A DNA stretch of 64,000 bases from Mycobacterium attenuatum (lineage in GTDB: Bacteria > Actinomycetota > Actinomycetes > Mycobacteriales > Mycobacteriaceae): positions 27,263-91,262 of the forward strand of contig NZ_UPHT01000044.1 of assembly GCF_900566085.1 (NCBI RefSeq), in the 5' to 3' direction. The notes under the pieces were generated by a model. It ran no database searches. It saw nothing but the letters and a program-made list of their open reading frames with translations, and had not been told where the DNA came from. Of this stretch, positions 36,931 through 46,900 are shown one piece after another (positions within the stretch are counted from its first letter, which is position 1; the number at the start of each line of letters is the position of its first letter). The translations under genes were made by a program, and so were the position numbers.

Positions 36931-37785
36931 GTGAATGTCGAGCCACCGCCCGAGCACGTGCTGGCGGCGTTTGGTTTGACCGGTGTGCAGCCCGCCTCGC
37001 TGGGGTCCAGCTGGGAAGGCGGGTGGCGGTGCGGCGAAGTCGTGTTGTCGATGGTGGCCGACCACGCCCGCGCGGCTTGGTCGGCCCGAGTGCGTGAAAC
37101 ATTGTTTGTCGACGGGGTCCGCCTGGCCCGCCCGGTTCGCTCGACCGACGGCCGGTACGTGGTTTCCGGCTGGCGGGCAGACACTTTCGTCGCCGGCACT
37201 CCGGAGCCGCGCCACGATGAAGTTGTCTCGGCGGCGGTGCGCCTGCACGAAGCCACCAGCAAGCTCGAACGGCCACGTTTCCTGACCCAGGGGCCCACGA
37301 CGCCATGGGCGGAAATCGATGTCTTCATCGCCGCCGATCGTGCGGCGTGGGAGGAGCGGCCTTTACAGTCCATTCCGCCCGGCGCTTGGTCGTCCCCGTC
37401 GACGGCCGATGGCGAGCGATCGATCGATCTGATCAATCAGCTTGCCACCCTGCGTAAGCCGACCAGGAGCCCCAACCAGGTAGTGCACGGGGACCTTTAC
37501 GGCACGGTGTTGTTTGTGGGAGCTGCGGCGCCGGGGATCACCGACATCACGCCCTACTGGCGGCCCGCGTCGTGGGCGGCCGGGGTGGTCGTCGTCGATG
37601 CGCTGTCGTGGGGAGAAGCCGACGACGGACTTGTCGAGCGGTGGAGCGCTTTACCGGAATGGCCGCAGATGTTATTGCGCGCGTTGATGTTTCGGTTGGC
37701 GGTGCATGCCCTTCACCCGCGCTCGACTGCCGACGCATTTCCCGGTCTGGCCCGGACCGCAGCGCTGGTCCGCCTCATGCTCTGA
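36931..37785 (+). CDS. Conserved actinobacterial protein, TIGR02569 family (Rv3205c-like)
   Basis: A 284-residue protein from GTG 36931, close to the remembered 292 of Rv3205c. ATG 36850 would add 27 residues. The middle segment NQVVHGDLYGTVLFV resembles the HGDL/HGD catalytic loop of aminoglycoside-phosphotransferase-like kinases, followed by ITDITPYWRPASWA, so a distant kinase fold is possible. No activity is known. It lies after moeB1 in the same direction and converges on the alkyltransferase-like gene with an 11-base overlap. Confidence 0.8.
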   Translation: MNVEPPPEHVLAAFGLTGVQPASLGSSWEGGWRCGEVVLSMVADHARAAWSARVRETLFVDGVRLARPVRSTDGRYVVSGWRADTFVAGTPEPRHDEVVSAAVRLHEATSKLERPRFLTQGPTTPWAEIDVFIAADRAAWEERPLQSIPPGAWSSPSTADGERSIDLINQLATLRKPTRSPNQVVHGDLYGTVLFVGAAAPGITDITPYWRPASWAAGVVVVDALSWGEADDGLVERWSALPEWPQMLLRALMFRLAVHALHPRSTADAFPGLARTAALVRLML

Positions 37786-38089
37786 AAGCCCGCGGGAACT
37801 CGTGGCGCACCTGGGCCAGTGCGACCTTGCCGTCGGTGCTGAGGACACCCTCGGCGCGCAACAATTCCAATTGCCGCGAGGTCAGATGCCGCGCCGGGCG
37901 CCCGGAGGCGGTGATCACCCGGTGCCAGGGCAAATCCGCGGAGTCGGTCCGCATGATCCAGCCGACGATGCGCGGACTGGAAAGTCCAGCTACATCGGCG
38001 ATGTCACCATAGGTCGCAACCTTGCCGGGCGGTATGGCGGCAACCAACGCGCGCACCCGCTCGATCTGCTCGTCGGTCACCGGTGCCAT
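37775..38089 (-). CDS. Alkyltransferase-like protein (Rv3204-like)
   Basis: A 104-residue protein with the MGMT fold: a helical DNA-binding segment IPPGKVATYGDIADVAGLSS and the active-site region LPWHRVI. Where true O6-alkylguanine transferases have PCHR, Trp replaces the reactive Cys. This is the hallmark of alkyltransferase-like (ATL) proteins, which bind alkylated DNA and pass it to nucleotide excision repair. It overlaps the 3' end of lipV by 13 bases and probably shares its transcript. Confidence 0.92.
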   Translation of the reverse strand: MAPVTDEQIERVRALVAAIPPGKVATYGDIADVAGLSSPRIVGWIMRTDSADLPWHRVITASGRPARHLTSRQLELLRAEGVLSTDGKVALAQVRHEFPRAFRA

Positions 38090-38877
38090 GGCGAGGGCGT
38101 TCCCAGGTGTTGTCGGATCAGCGCAGCGACCTCGGTCGGCTTGGCGTGGGGCACCATGTGGTCACACTCGAAGTCGAGCAAGGCAAAGTCGGGTCCCGAT
38201 CTTCTCCGGAGTTTCGTGACAAGGTCATCACTGACGTACGGGGGCGACGTCCGGGTTGCGCGCACCAGCGTCGTCGGCATTCCAGCCGGCGGCAGCACGA
38301 TGTCGCGGGCCAACTCACTCCAATACGACATCATGGCGGGCAGGCAGACGCGCCAGCCGTACCGTCCGTTGGGCAGCCTGACCAGATGTTCGCGGAGATC
38401 TGCGTCGAGGACCTCGGGTTGCACGTCCGCCCATGAGCCGGTCGCCTTCTCCTGGCGGGCTTCTCCGGGGTCCGGGTAGTCGGGGGAGGAGGCCATCGCC
38501 TCGGCGATGTCGCGCATCCACCCGCCGTTCAAGCCCACCGCCGGGTCGAGCAGCAGCAGGGCGGCTACCAGGTCGGGGCGAGCTGCCGCCAGATGCAACG
38601 CAACAGCGCCGCCGAACGAATGTCCAACGACCACCACCGCGCGGCCGCTGTCGTCGTCGAGCAGGGTGCTCAGCGCCGAGACGTTGGCCTCGATGGTCCA
38701 CGGCGCGGCCCATGACGACCTGCCGTGACCAATCAGATCGGGGGCGGCAACGGTGATTTCGGGCAGGTACCCGGCCAAGTGCTGCCAGCGCTGGCCGTGT
38801 CCGGTCAATCCGTGAAGTGCCAGCATCTGTACCGGGCCGGGCGGACCATAGCGGTTCACGTGGAGGTCGGCGGTCAC
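38077..38877 (-). CDS. lipV: Alpha/beta-hydrolase lipase LipV (Rv3203-like)
   Basis: A 266-residue alpha/beta hydrolase with oxyanion segment LALHGLTGHGQRW, nucleophile elbow VVGHSFGGAVAL, a probable acid in LLLLDPAVG or a later Asp, and His in FECDHMVPHAKP. It resembles M. tuberculosis LipV. The N-terminus here (GTG 38877, VTADLHVNRYGPPG) includes the complete first strand. It probably hydrolyses short acyl esters; the physiological substrate is unknown. Confidence 0.85.
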   Translation of the reverse strand: MTADLHVNRYGPPGPVQMLALHGLTGHGQRWQHLAGYLPEITVAAPDLIGHGRSSWAAPWTIEANVSALSTLLDDDSGRAVVVVGHSFGGAVALHLAAARPDLVAALLLLDPAVGLNGGWMRDIAEAMASSPDYPDPGEARQEKATGSWADVQPEVLDADLREHLVRLPNGRYGWRVCLPAMMSYWSELARDIVLPPAGMPTTLVRATRTSPPYVSDDLVTKLRRRSGPDFALLDFECDHMVPHAKPTEVAALIRQHLGTPSPWHR

Positions 38878-38938
38878 GTGTCGATGGTGCCAGGCCGGAT
38901 CGTTGCCGGTCGTCGAAGGGCGCTCGGTGCGACGGCGG

Positions 38939-39148
38939 CTAGCGGTCGAGGTCCGAGTCGTCGTCCGACAGCGGCACGACGTAGGCCTGATCGATCACGT
39001 CGGCCTCGTTGGCTTCGCGGTCCGCGGCGTCGCTCAGGTAGGCGGTGTCCAACCCCGCTTCGTCGTCGAAATCGACGGGGCGGTGTTGCTCTGCCGCGTC
39101 CGCTTCGGGAACCTGATCCTGCGGCCCTGATGCGTCGGCATTGCCCAT
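38939..39148 (-). CDS. Small acidic hypothetical protein
   Basis: A 69-residue, strongly acidic protein (MGNADASGPQDQVPEADAAE and onward) with many Asp and Glu, no cysteine, no membrane segment and no known motif. GCAGGAG lies about nine bases before ATG 39148, which argues for real translation. It sits between lipV and the hsp18 island and is probably disordered. I do not recognise a family. Confidence 0.6.
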   Translation of the reverse strand: MGNADASGPQDQVPEADAAEQHRPVDFDDEAGLDTAYLSDAADREANEADVIDQAYVVPLSDDDSDLDR

Positions 39149-39576
39149 AATCGATACTCCTGCCGTAGCTCTCCGGCGGCTAGCCGGTCTCGTTGGCCTG
39201 CAGCCTGGCCTGCGGTCTGGTGGTGTCGCACTGCCGCTGGGCGTTGGCGGCCGCTGGCTGCGATTCCCAGAACTTCCCGATCAGCCGTTCAAGACCACTG
39301 GCGACCGGTTACCTGCATTGTGCCACCCACCCGACGGGTCACTTCGCCGCCCCGTTGATTCGGGCCATCTCAGGCGCGCGGCACTGGGTGGTCTGATCCG
39401 GCCGCCGCCGGATTGGCCGCCGCCGAAATACGGTGTACACCAGGGTAATCGAGACGAGATGCGGACTCTGAATCGCCGAAAAAAATGGCCGGAATGCTTG
39501 CACTTGACCGGCTGAGGTGGTAGATAAAAACCTGTGACCATCAACATAGATAATCGTTGCGATTAGGAGGCGAAAT
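39149..39576. other. Intergenic region upstream of hsp18
   Basis: I find no supported gene in this 428-bp stretch. The right end becomes AT-richer (about 39470-39570) than the surrounding DNA, as expected for a regulated promoter, and leads into the strong ribosome site TTAGGAGGCG before ATG 39577. No CIRCE or HAIR inverted repeat was recognised. Confidence 0.4.
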
Positions 39577-39999
39577 ATGATGTTGATGCGTTCAGATCCC
39601 TTCCGTGCGCTCGACCGTTGGGCCGAGCAGGCGCTGGGTACGCCGGCGCGCCCGGCCGTCATGCCGATGGATGCCTGGCGAGAGGAAGGCCAGTTCATCG
39701 TCGAATTCGACCTGCCGGGGGTAGACCCGGATTCACTCGACCTCGACGTCGAACGCAACGTGCTCACGGTGCGTGCGGAGCGCCCTGATGTCACTCGCGA
39801 GCGCGAGATGGTTTCTGCCGAGCGACCGCGCGGCGTCTTCAGTCGGCAGCTGTTCCTGGGTGACACTCTCGACACCGACAGAATCGAGGCCGGCTACCAC
39901 GATGGCGTGTTGCGCCTGACGATTCCGATCGCGGAGAAGGCCAAACCGCGTCGTATCGAGATCAGCCACAACGGTGAGCGCACGCCGATCAATGCCTGA
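39577..39999 (+). CDS. hsp18: Small heat-shock protein, 18-kDa antigen type (Hsp20/alpha-crystallin)
   Basis: A 140-residue Hsp20. The opening [17 protein letters not shown] and the segment [14 protein letters not shown] match the M. leprae 18-kDa antigen as I recall it. The alpha-crystallin domain spans about 27-130 with the [11 protein letters not shown] strand. It is an ATP-independent holdase. AGGAGG lies eight bases before ATG 39577. M. tuberculosis has different Hsp20 genes, and this type is, from memory, absent there but present in M. leprae and the M. avium group. Confidence 0.9.
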   Translation: MMLMRSDPFRALDRWAEQALGTPARPAVMPMDAWREEGQFIVEFDLPGVDPDSLDLDVERNVLTVRAERPDVTREREMVSAERPRGVFSRQLFLGDTLDTDRIEAGYHDGVLRLTIPIAEKAKPRRIEISHNGERTPINA

Positions 40000-40263
40000 C
40001 GGCGCTCGTTGCCGCCAATGTCGCAATGGATCTCGACGAGGAGGTGATGACGCCGGATTGACATCTGTGTGACGCTTGCGGCCCTCCGTGCCGTCCGTCC
40101 CCACAATCGACGCGCGACTGAGTCCGTAACCGCAGCGCATTGCCACCCATCCTGGTTGAGGTGAGGCTGTGCGGAGGGAGCCGGTAGAAGTGGGCGTGCC
40201 CGAACGGCGCGCCCACTTCCAGCAGCAACCCGCCGTCACTCACGAAAGGTGCGGTGCTACTCC

Positions 40264-40578
40264 ATGATTGATCCGTACGCAATCCTCGGCGTGCAGCCGA
40301 CGGCAACACCGACCGAAATCACCCATGCATACCGTCGCCAATTGCGGCGGTGTCACCCGGACATGCGGTCGGGCCAATCGAACCCGGGTGCCGACCAACG
40401 GCTGCGACAGGTTCTGGCGGCCTACCGGTTGCTGCGTGACCCGCAGCTGCGTCACGACTACGACCGCGCTGCCGGCGTGAAGCAACGCCAGCTGTCGACT
40501 CGAATCCCAGTCAACCGCAAGGACTCTGCACACGATGGTGCCCCATTGTGGGCGGGGCCGGTCCGCTGGCAGCCGTGA
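40264..40578 (+). CDS. Short J-domain (DnaJ-like) protein
   Basis: A 104-residue protein that is essentially one J-domain: DPYAILGVQPTATPTEITHA, then the HPD tripeptide in CHPDMRSG, and a helix-IV-like LRQVLAAYRLLRDPQLRHDY. It lacks the Gly/Phe, zinc-finger and C-terminal domains of DnaJ, so it can stimulate an Hsp70 ATPase but not bind clients in the usual way. It lies 264 bp after hsp18 in the same direction, suggesting a shared stress role. ATG 40264 is preferred over 40249 because it begins at the J-domain. Confidence 0.88.
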   Translation: MIDPYAILGVQPTATPTEITHAYRRQLRRCHPDMRSGQSNPGADQRLRQVLAAYRLLRDPQLRHDYDRAAGVKQRQLSTRIPVNRKDSAHDGAPLWAGPVRWQP

Positions 40579-40767
40579 CGAATTCGGCGTGACGAATTCG
40601 ACGTGACCAACAACGGTTGCCTGCCGCCGGCAACTTCGGGCCGGTAGCCGTTGTTGGCTAGGCTGCGGCCGGGGCATTGCCGTTCTGCACCGCGTACTGA
40701 GGGCACTGGCCACTGGGGCGGGTCGCCGCCGTAGATGCACGCTCGACCGGGTAGCCTGCACCCGCTC

Positions 40768-43700
40768 GTGCAACCCGCGGTTGTCAGACCCTCATGGTTG
40801 CATGCGGCTGTGTCATTCAAGTCATTCAACTGGGCTACCGAGGCACATGAGCTTCTTGCGCCCGGATCGCGCGGCCTGGTCCGTATCCTGGGCGGCCCGG
40901 GGACCGGTAAAAGCAGCCTGCTGGTCGAGGCCGCCGTTGCGCATATCGCCGCGGGTGCTCATCCGGAATCGGTTCTGCTGCTTACCGGTTCAGGTCGGCT
41001 CGGGATAGCTGCCCGCAGCGAGTTGACGACGGCGTTGCTGCGGTCGAGCAGTGTTTCCGGCCGGTCCGCGGTCCGTGAGCCGCTGGTTCGCACCGTGCAC
41101 AGCTACGCCTATGCCCTGCTGCGGCGGAACGCCGAACGTACCGGAGAGGCGCCGCCGCGGCTGCTCACCAGCGCCGAACAGGATGCGATCATCCGGGAGT
41201 TGCTCGCCGGCGATGTCGAGGACGCAGCGGCCTCCCAATCCGCCTGGCCACGGCATCTGTGGCCGGCGCTGAGCACCGCCGGATTCGCCACCGAGTTGCG
41301 GAATCTATTGGCGCGCTGCTCCGAACGTGGTGTAGACCCGTTGGATCTGGAGCGGCTGGGTCGTCGCTGCGACCGCCCCGAATGGAGCGCCGCCGGCCGC
41401 TTCGCCCGCCAGTACGAGCAGGTGATGTTGCTGCGCTCGGCGGTCGGCGGCGCGGCGCCACAAGCGACGGCACGCACGGTTGGGGCCGCTGAACTTGTCG
41501 GTGCAGCGTTGGAGGCGTTGGTGGTCGATCCGGGCCTGCTGGCCGCCGAGCGAGCCCGCGTCCGGCTGCTGCTTGTCGACGATGCGCAGCAACTCGATCC
41601 GCAGGCGGCCCGGTTGGTTCGAGTGCTGGCCGCGGGCGCCGAACGCGCGGTGGTCGCCGGTGACCCGAACCAGGCCGTGTTCGGTTTCCGGGGCGGCGAG
41701 CCCGCCGGCTTATTGGGCCGTGCTGGCGAAGGGGGCCGCTCGGTGACCTTGACGGTGTCGCATCGCTGTGCGCCCGCGGTGGCGCGCACCGTCAGCGGCG
41801 TCGCCCGGCGACTGCCCGGCGGCAGTGCCGGAAAACATATGGAGGGCACCGGAACGCAGGACGGCTCGGTTTCGGTGCGGCTCGCCGCGTCAGCGCATGC
41901 GGAAGCGGCGATGATCGCCGATACGCTGCGCCGCGCGCACGTGATCGATGGTGTGCCGTGGTCGCAGATGGCGGTGATCGTCAGGTCGGTGCCGCGGGCC
42001 GCCGCGCGATTGCCCCGTGCGCTGGCCGCTGCCGGAGTCCCGGTGGCGATACCCGCGATTGGCGGGTCCTTGGCGGCGGAACCCGCAGCGGCCGGGCTGC
42101 TCACGGTCTTGGCCGCGACGGCTGACGGGCTCGACGGTGACCGGGCATTGGCATTGCTCACCGGGCCCATCGGCCGGGTTGACCCGGTCGCACTCCGCCA
42201 GCTGCGCCGGACGCTGCAGCGCGGGCGGGCCGACGGTTCACCGGCTGATTTCGCTGACCAGCTAGTGCAGGCACTTGCTCCGGAAGCTGAATCGCACCAG
42301 TCGCTGCCGGGGTCGCAGGCTGGGGCGGTCCGGCGAGTGCGTGCCGTGCTCGCCGCGGCCGCGCGCTGCCACCGTCAGGGTCAGGATTCGCGATACACGC
42401 TGTGGGCGGCCTGGCATCGCTCAGGCCTGCAAAGCCGCTGGCTCACGGCCAGCGAGCGCGGCGGCCCGGCGGGTGTCCAAGCCACCCGGGATCTGGAAGC
42501 CGTGACCGCGTTGTTTGACATCACCGACCAGTACGTCTCCCGAACCGCGGGTGCGTCGCTGCGCGGACTCATCGAGCATGTCGCGGCCCTGCAGCTGCCG
42601 CCCGTCAACAGCGAGCCGGCGGTACCGCAAGAACAGGTACGGGTGCTCAGCGCGCACGCCGCCCTGGGACACGAATGGGATCTGGTGGTCATCGCCGGTT
42701 TGCAAGAAGGGCTGTGGCCCAACACAATCCCGCGTGGTGGCGTCTTAGCCACACAGCGGCTGCTCGATGAACTCGACGGCATCACCCAGGACGCTTCCGC
42801 CCGAGCGCCGCTGCTGGCCGAGGAACGTCGGCTGCTGGTGGCCGCGATGGGCCGGGCCCGGCACCGGCTGCTGGTGACGGCCGTCGACAACGACGCCGGC
42901 AGCGGAGGACAGGAGCCGGCACTGCCCTCGGCATTCTTTTCCGAGATCGCCCGTTGGGCGGACGACGGTGAATCCATTGCGGTGCAGCCGGAGCCGGCCC
43001 CGCGTGTCCTGTCGGCCACGGCGCTGGTGGGCCGCTTGCGGGCTGTGGTGTGCGCACCTGACGGAGCGGTCGAAGACACCGTTCGGTCATGTGCGGCAAC
43101 GCAATTGGCGCGGTTAGCCAGGGCCGGCGTGCCGGGGGCCGACCCGTCGAGTTGGCACGGCCTGGTCCCGGTCAGCACCAGTGAACCGCTCTACGGCAGT
43201 GGTGACGTTGTCACGTTGACGCCGTCGACGCTGCAGCAGCTCAGTGAGTGCCCCCTGCGGTGGCTGACCGAACGCCACGGGGGAACCAATCCCCGTGAGC
43301 TGCGATCCGTCGTCGGTTCGGTGCTGCATGCGCTGATTGCCGAGCCGGGCAAGAGCGAAACTCAACTGCTGGCCGAACTCGACCGGGCCTGGCAACGGCT
43401 GCCCTTCGATGCGCGGTGGTATTCGTCCAATGAACTCGCCCGCCACCGGGCGATGATCCAGTCGTTTGTCGAGTGGCGAGCCCGGACCCGCAGCCAGCTG
43501 ACCGAGGTCGGTGTCGAGATCGAGGTGGACGGCGTTCTGCAGACCCGCAGAGACGATGGCGGACAGATTCGCCTGCGCGGCCGCGTCGATCGGCTCGAAC
43601 GCGACGGCGCCGGGCGGCTGGTGATCGTCGATATCAAGACCGGCAAGACGCCGGTCAGCAAAGACGACGCCCAACAGCATGCGCAGCTGTCGATGTACCA

Positions 43701-43968
43701 GCTGGCGGTCGCCGAAGGCATGGTGCCCGCAGGCGATGAGCCCGGCGGTGCCCGTCTGGTCTATCCCGGCAAGAGCGGGGCCGCTGGCGCCACTGAGCGC
43801 GAGCAGGATCCGTTGACCCCGGCCGCCCGCGTTCAATGGCACAGCTTGGTCCGGGCGGCTGCCGAGGCGATGGCCGGACCGCAGTTCGTCGCCCGGCGCA
43901 ACGACAGTTGCTCCAACTGCCCGGTCCGGCCGTTTTGCCCCGCGCACGACGACAGGTCGCCGCTGTGA
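40768..43968 (+). CDS. adnA: Helicase-nuclease subunit AdnA
   Basis: A 1066-residue UvrD/RecB-like protein (Rv3202c-type). Walker A is GGPGTGKSSLL near residue 45, and the helicase core continues through VLSAHAALGHEWDLVVIAG. The C-terminal nuclease domain shows LRGRVDRLERDGAGRLVIVD and IKTGKTP, followed by a four-Cys Fe-S motif ending CSNCPVRPFCPAHD. With AdnB it resects double-strand breaks. GTG 40768 is preferred because a TAGCCT -10-like hexamer (40752-40757) lies 10 bases upstream; ATG 40735 is an alternative. Its stop overlaps the adnB start by four bases. Confidence 0.92.
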   Translation: MQPAVVRPSWLHAAVSFKSFNWATEAHELLAPGSRGLVRILGGPGTGKSSLLVEAAVAHIAAGAHPESVLLLTGSGRLGIAARSELTTALLRSSSVSGRSAVREPLVRTVHSYAYALLRRNAERTGEAPPRLLTSAEQDAIIRELLAGDVEDAAASQSAWPRHLWPALSTAGFATELRNLLARCSERGVDPLDLERLGRRCDRPEWSAAGRFARQYEQVMLLRSAVGGAAPQATARTVGAAELVGAALEALVVDPGLLAAERARVRLLLVDDAQQLDPQAARLVRVLAAGAERAVVAGDPNQAVFGFRGGEPAGLLGRAGEGGRSVTLTVSHRCAPAVARTVSGVARRLPGGSAGKHMEGTGTQDGSVSVRLAASAHAEAAMIADTLRRAHVIDGVPWSQMAVIVRSVPRAAARLPRALAAAGVPVAIPAIGGSLAAEPAAAGLLTVLAATADGLDGDRALALLTGPIGRVDPVALRQLRRTLQRGRADGSPADFADQLVQALAPEAESHQSLPGSQAGAVRRVRAVLAAAARCHRQGQDSRYTLWAAWHRSGLQSRWLTASERGGPAGVQATRDLEAVTALFDITDQYVSRTAGASLRGLIEHVAALQLPPVNSEPAVPQEQVRVLSAHAALGHEWDLVVIAGLQEGLWPNTIPRGGVLATQRLLDELDGITQDASARAPLLAEERRLLVAAMGRARHRLLVTAVDNDAGSGGQEPALPSAFFSEIARWADDGESIAVQPEPAPRVLSATALVGRLRAVVCAPDGAVEDTVRSCAATQLARLARAGVPGADPSSWHGLVPVSTSEPLYGSGDVVTLTPSTLQQLSECPLRWLTERHGGTNPRELRSVVGSVLHALIAEPGKSETQLLAELDRAWQRLPFDARWYSSNELARHRAMIQSFVEWRARTRSQLTEVGVEIEVDGVLQTRRDDGGQIRLRGRVDRLERDGAGRLVIVDIKTGKTPVSKDDAQQHAQLSMYQLAVAEGMVPAGDEPGGARLVYPGKSGAAGATEREQDPLTPAARVQWHSLVRAAAEAMAGPQFVARRNDSCSNCPVRPFCPAHDDRSPL

Positions 43969-46900
43969 CGAAGGACCGCTACAGTCCGGCCGAATTAGCT
44001 TGCGCCCTAGGGCTTCTCCCGCCCACGGACGAGCAGTCGGCCGTAATCGCAGCGCCGCCGGGCCCCCTGGTGGTCATCGCTGGAGCCGGAGCCGGCAAGA
44101 CCGAGACGATGGCGTCCCGGGTGGTGTGGTTGGTTGCCAACGGCTACGCCGAGCCGGGCCAGGTGCTGGGATTGACGTTCACCCGCAAGGCCGCCGGGCA
44201 ACTGCTGCGTCGCGTCCGGTCTCGGCTGGCGCGGTTGGCCGGGCTCGAAACCGGCCTGGTGGCATGCGAATCCGCGGGTACGCCGGTGGTCAGCACATAT
44301 CACGCATTCGCCGGCTCGTTACTCCGCGACTACGGCTTGCTGCTACCACTCGAGCCCGATACCCGGCTGCTCACCGAGACCGAGCTGTGGCAGCTCGCGT
44401 TCGAGGTGGTCAACGGATATCCCGGCGAGTTGGCTACCCACAAGAGCCCGGCTTCGGTCACCGCGATGGTGCTGCGGTTGTGGGGCCAGCTCGCCGAGCA
44501 CCTGGTGGACACCGAGCAGCTCCGCGACACCCACCTCGAGCTAGAACGATTGGTGCACACCCTGACGGCGGGCCCGTATCAGCGCGACCGCGGCCCGAGC
44601 CAGTGGTTACTACGGATGCTGGCCACCCAGAACGAGCGCGCCCAGTTGGTGCCGTTGCTGGATGCGTTGCAGGAGCGCATGCGGGCCGGGAAGGTGATGG
44701 ACTTCGGGATGCAGATGGCGTCTGCTGCACGGCTGGCGGCGTCGTTCCCGCACGTTGGTCGCGAACTGCGAAACCAATTCCGGGTGGTGTTGCTCGACGA
44801 GTATCAGGATACGGGCCACTCCCAGCGGGTCGCCTTGTCGTCGCTGTTCGGTGGCGGGATCGATGATCGGCTGGCGCTGACGGCCGTCGGGGACCCGATT
44901 CAGTCGATCTACGGCTGGCGCGGTGCCTCGGCGACGAACCTGCCGCGCTTCACCACTGACTTCCCCCTGTCGGACGGCACACCTGCACCGATCCTGGAGC
45001 TGCGGACCAGTTGGCGTAACCCGCCGCGAGCGCTGCACCTGGCAAACGCCATTTCCGCGGAGGCACGCCGGCGATCGGTCGCGGTGCGTGCACTGCGCGC
45101 ACGCCCGGACGCCCCGCCCGGGATGGTTTATTGTGCGCTGCTGCCCGACGTGCAGGCCGAGCGTGACTGGATCGCCGACCACCTCCACGATCACTACCTG
45201 CGGGCTCGGTCCGACGGGGTCGCGCCGCCGACTGCCGCTGTGCTCGTGCGTCGTAACGCTGATGCCGCACCGATCGCCGATGCATTGCGTTCGCGCGGAA
45301 TCCCGGTCGAAGTGGTGGGGCTGGCCGGTCTGTTGTCCATTGCGGAGGTCGCCGGCGTGGTGGCGATGCTGCGTCTGGTGGCCGAGCCGACTGCTGGAGC
45401 CGCTGCGATGCAGGTGTTGACCGGTCCGCGATGGCGGCTCGGTGGCCGAGACCTCGCCGCGCTGTGGCGGCGCGCGCTGATGCTCGCGGGCGGCGCGAAG
45501 TCCGGCGAACCGTCGCCGGAGTCGATCGCGGCAGCGGCCGGTACGGACACCGGCACCCCATGTCTGGCCGACGCAATCACTGACCCCGGTCCGGCCGACT
45601 CGTACTCGGTGGTGGGGTACCGGCGCATTGTTGCGCTGGCCGGTGAACTCAACGCGTTGCGGGCACAACTTGACCATTGCCTGCCCGACCTGGTTGCCGA
45701 GGTGCGCCGCGTGCTGGGTGCCGATTGCGAGGCGCGCGCCACATCGGCCGCTACTGCGGAGTGGTCCGGCACTGAGCATCTCGATGCTTTCGCGGACGTG
45801 GTAGCCAACTACGCCGAGCGGGCTACGTCGTCGAACGCAGACGGGCCGGCAAAGGCGTCGGTGGCTGATCTGCTCGCCTACCTGGACGTGGCGGCGGACG
45901 TGGAAAACGGTTTGCCCCCCGCGCAGCCGGCGGTTGCGCGCGACAGGGTGCAGGTGCTCACCGTGCACGCAGCAAAGGGCTTGGAGTGGCAGGTGGTGGC
46001 GGTCGCGCACCTGTCTGGTGGAGTTTTCCCGTCGACCGCATCGCGGAGCACCTGGTTGACCGACCCCGGCGAGCTACCGCCGCTACTGCGCGGCGACCGT
46101 GCCTCGGCCGGGGCGCTCGGCATCCCGGTCCTGGACACCTCGGCGGTGACTAATCGAAAACAGTTGTCGGACAGTATCTCTGAGCATCGCGGTCAGCTCG
46201 ATCAGCGACGTGTCGACGAGGAGCGCCGCTTGCTGTATGTGGCTGTCACTCGTGCTGAGAACACCCTGCTGATATCGGGTCATCACTGGGGCGCTACCGG
46301 GGTCAAGCCGTGTGGGCCATCGGAGTTCCTCTGTGAAGTCAAAGACATCCTTGACCACTCGGTCGCGGCCGGCGATCCGTGCGGGATTGTGGACCAGTGG
46401 GCCCCCGCACCGGCGGAAGGCGAACGGAACCCGTTGCGGGACAAGGTGGTCCAAGCCGTCTGGCCGGCTGAGCCGCTGGGCGCGCGGTGTCGTGATGTCG
46501 AACGCGGGGCCACGCTGGTGGCGGAGGCAGCCGCGGGCCAAACGATCGACGCCGGGGACGCTGACCCCGAGGGGTGGGTTAATGACGTCGATGCGCTACT
46601 GACTGAACGTGCGCGGGCGATGCAACCGCGGGCATGCGTGCTGCCGCGCCAGTTGTCGGTCAGCGGTCTGGTGGAGCTGGGCCGTGATCCTGTCAAGGCG
46701 CGGCAGCGGCTTGCTCATCGGCTACCGGCGCGCCCGGACCCACAAGCCTTGCTGGGCAATGCATTTCACTCCTGGGTTCAGCAGTTCTACGGAGCCGAAT
46801 TGCTGTTCGATCTCGGGGACCTTCCCGGCGCCGCCGATTCCGACATGAGCAACACCGAGGAGCTCGCCGAACTGCGGGCGGCGTTTGCCGGATCGCCATG

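Noticed and set aside
44610..46010. 466-codon minus-strand open frame within adnB
   Set aside because: It is opposite to conserved helicase motifs, Arg/His/Gly-rich in composition and has no recognisable domain.
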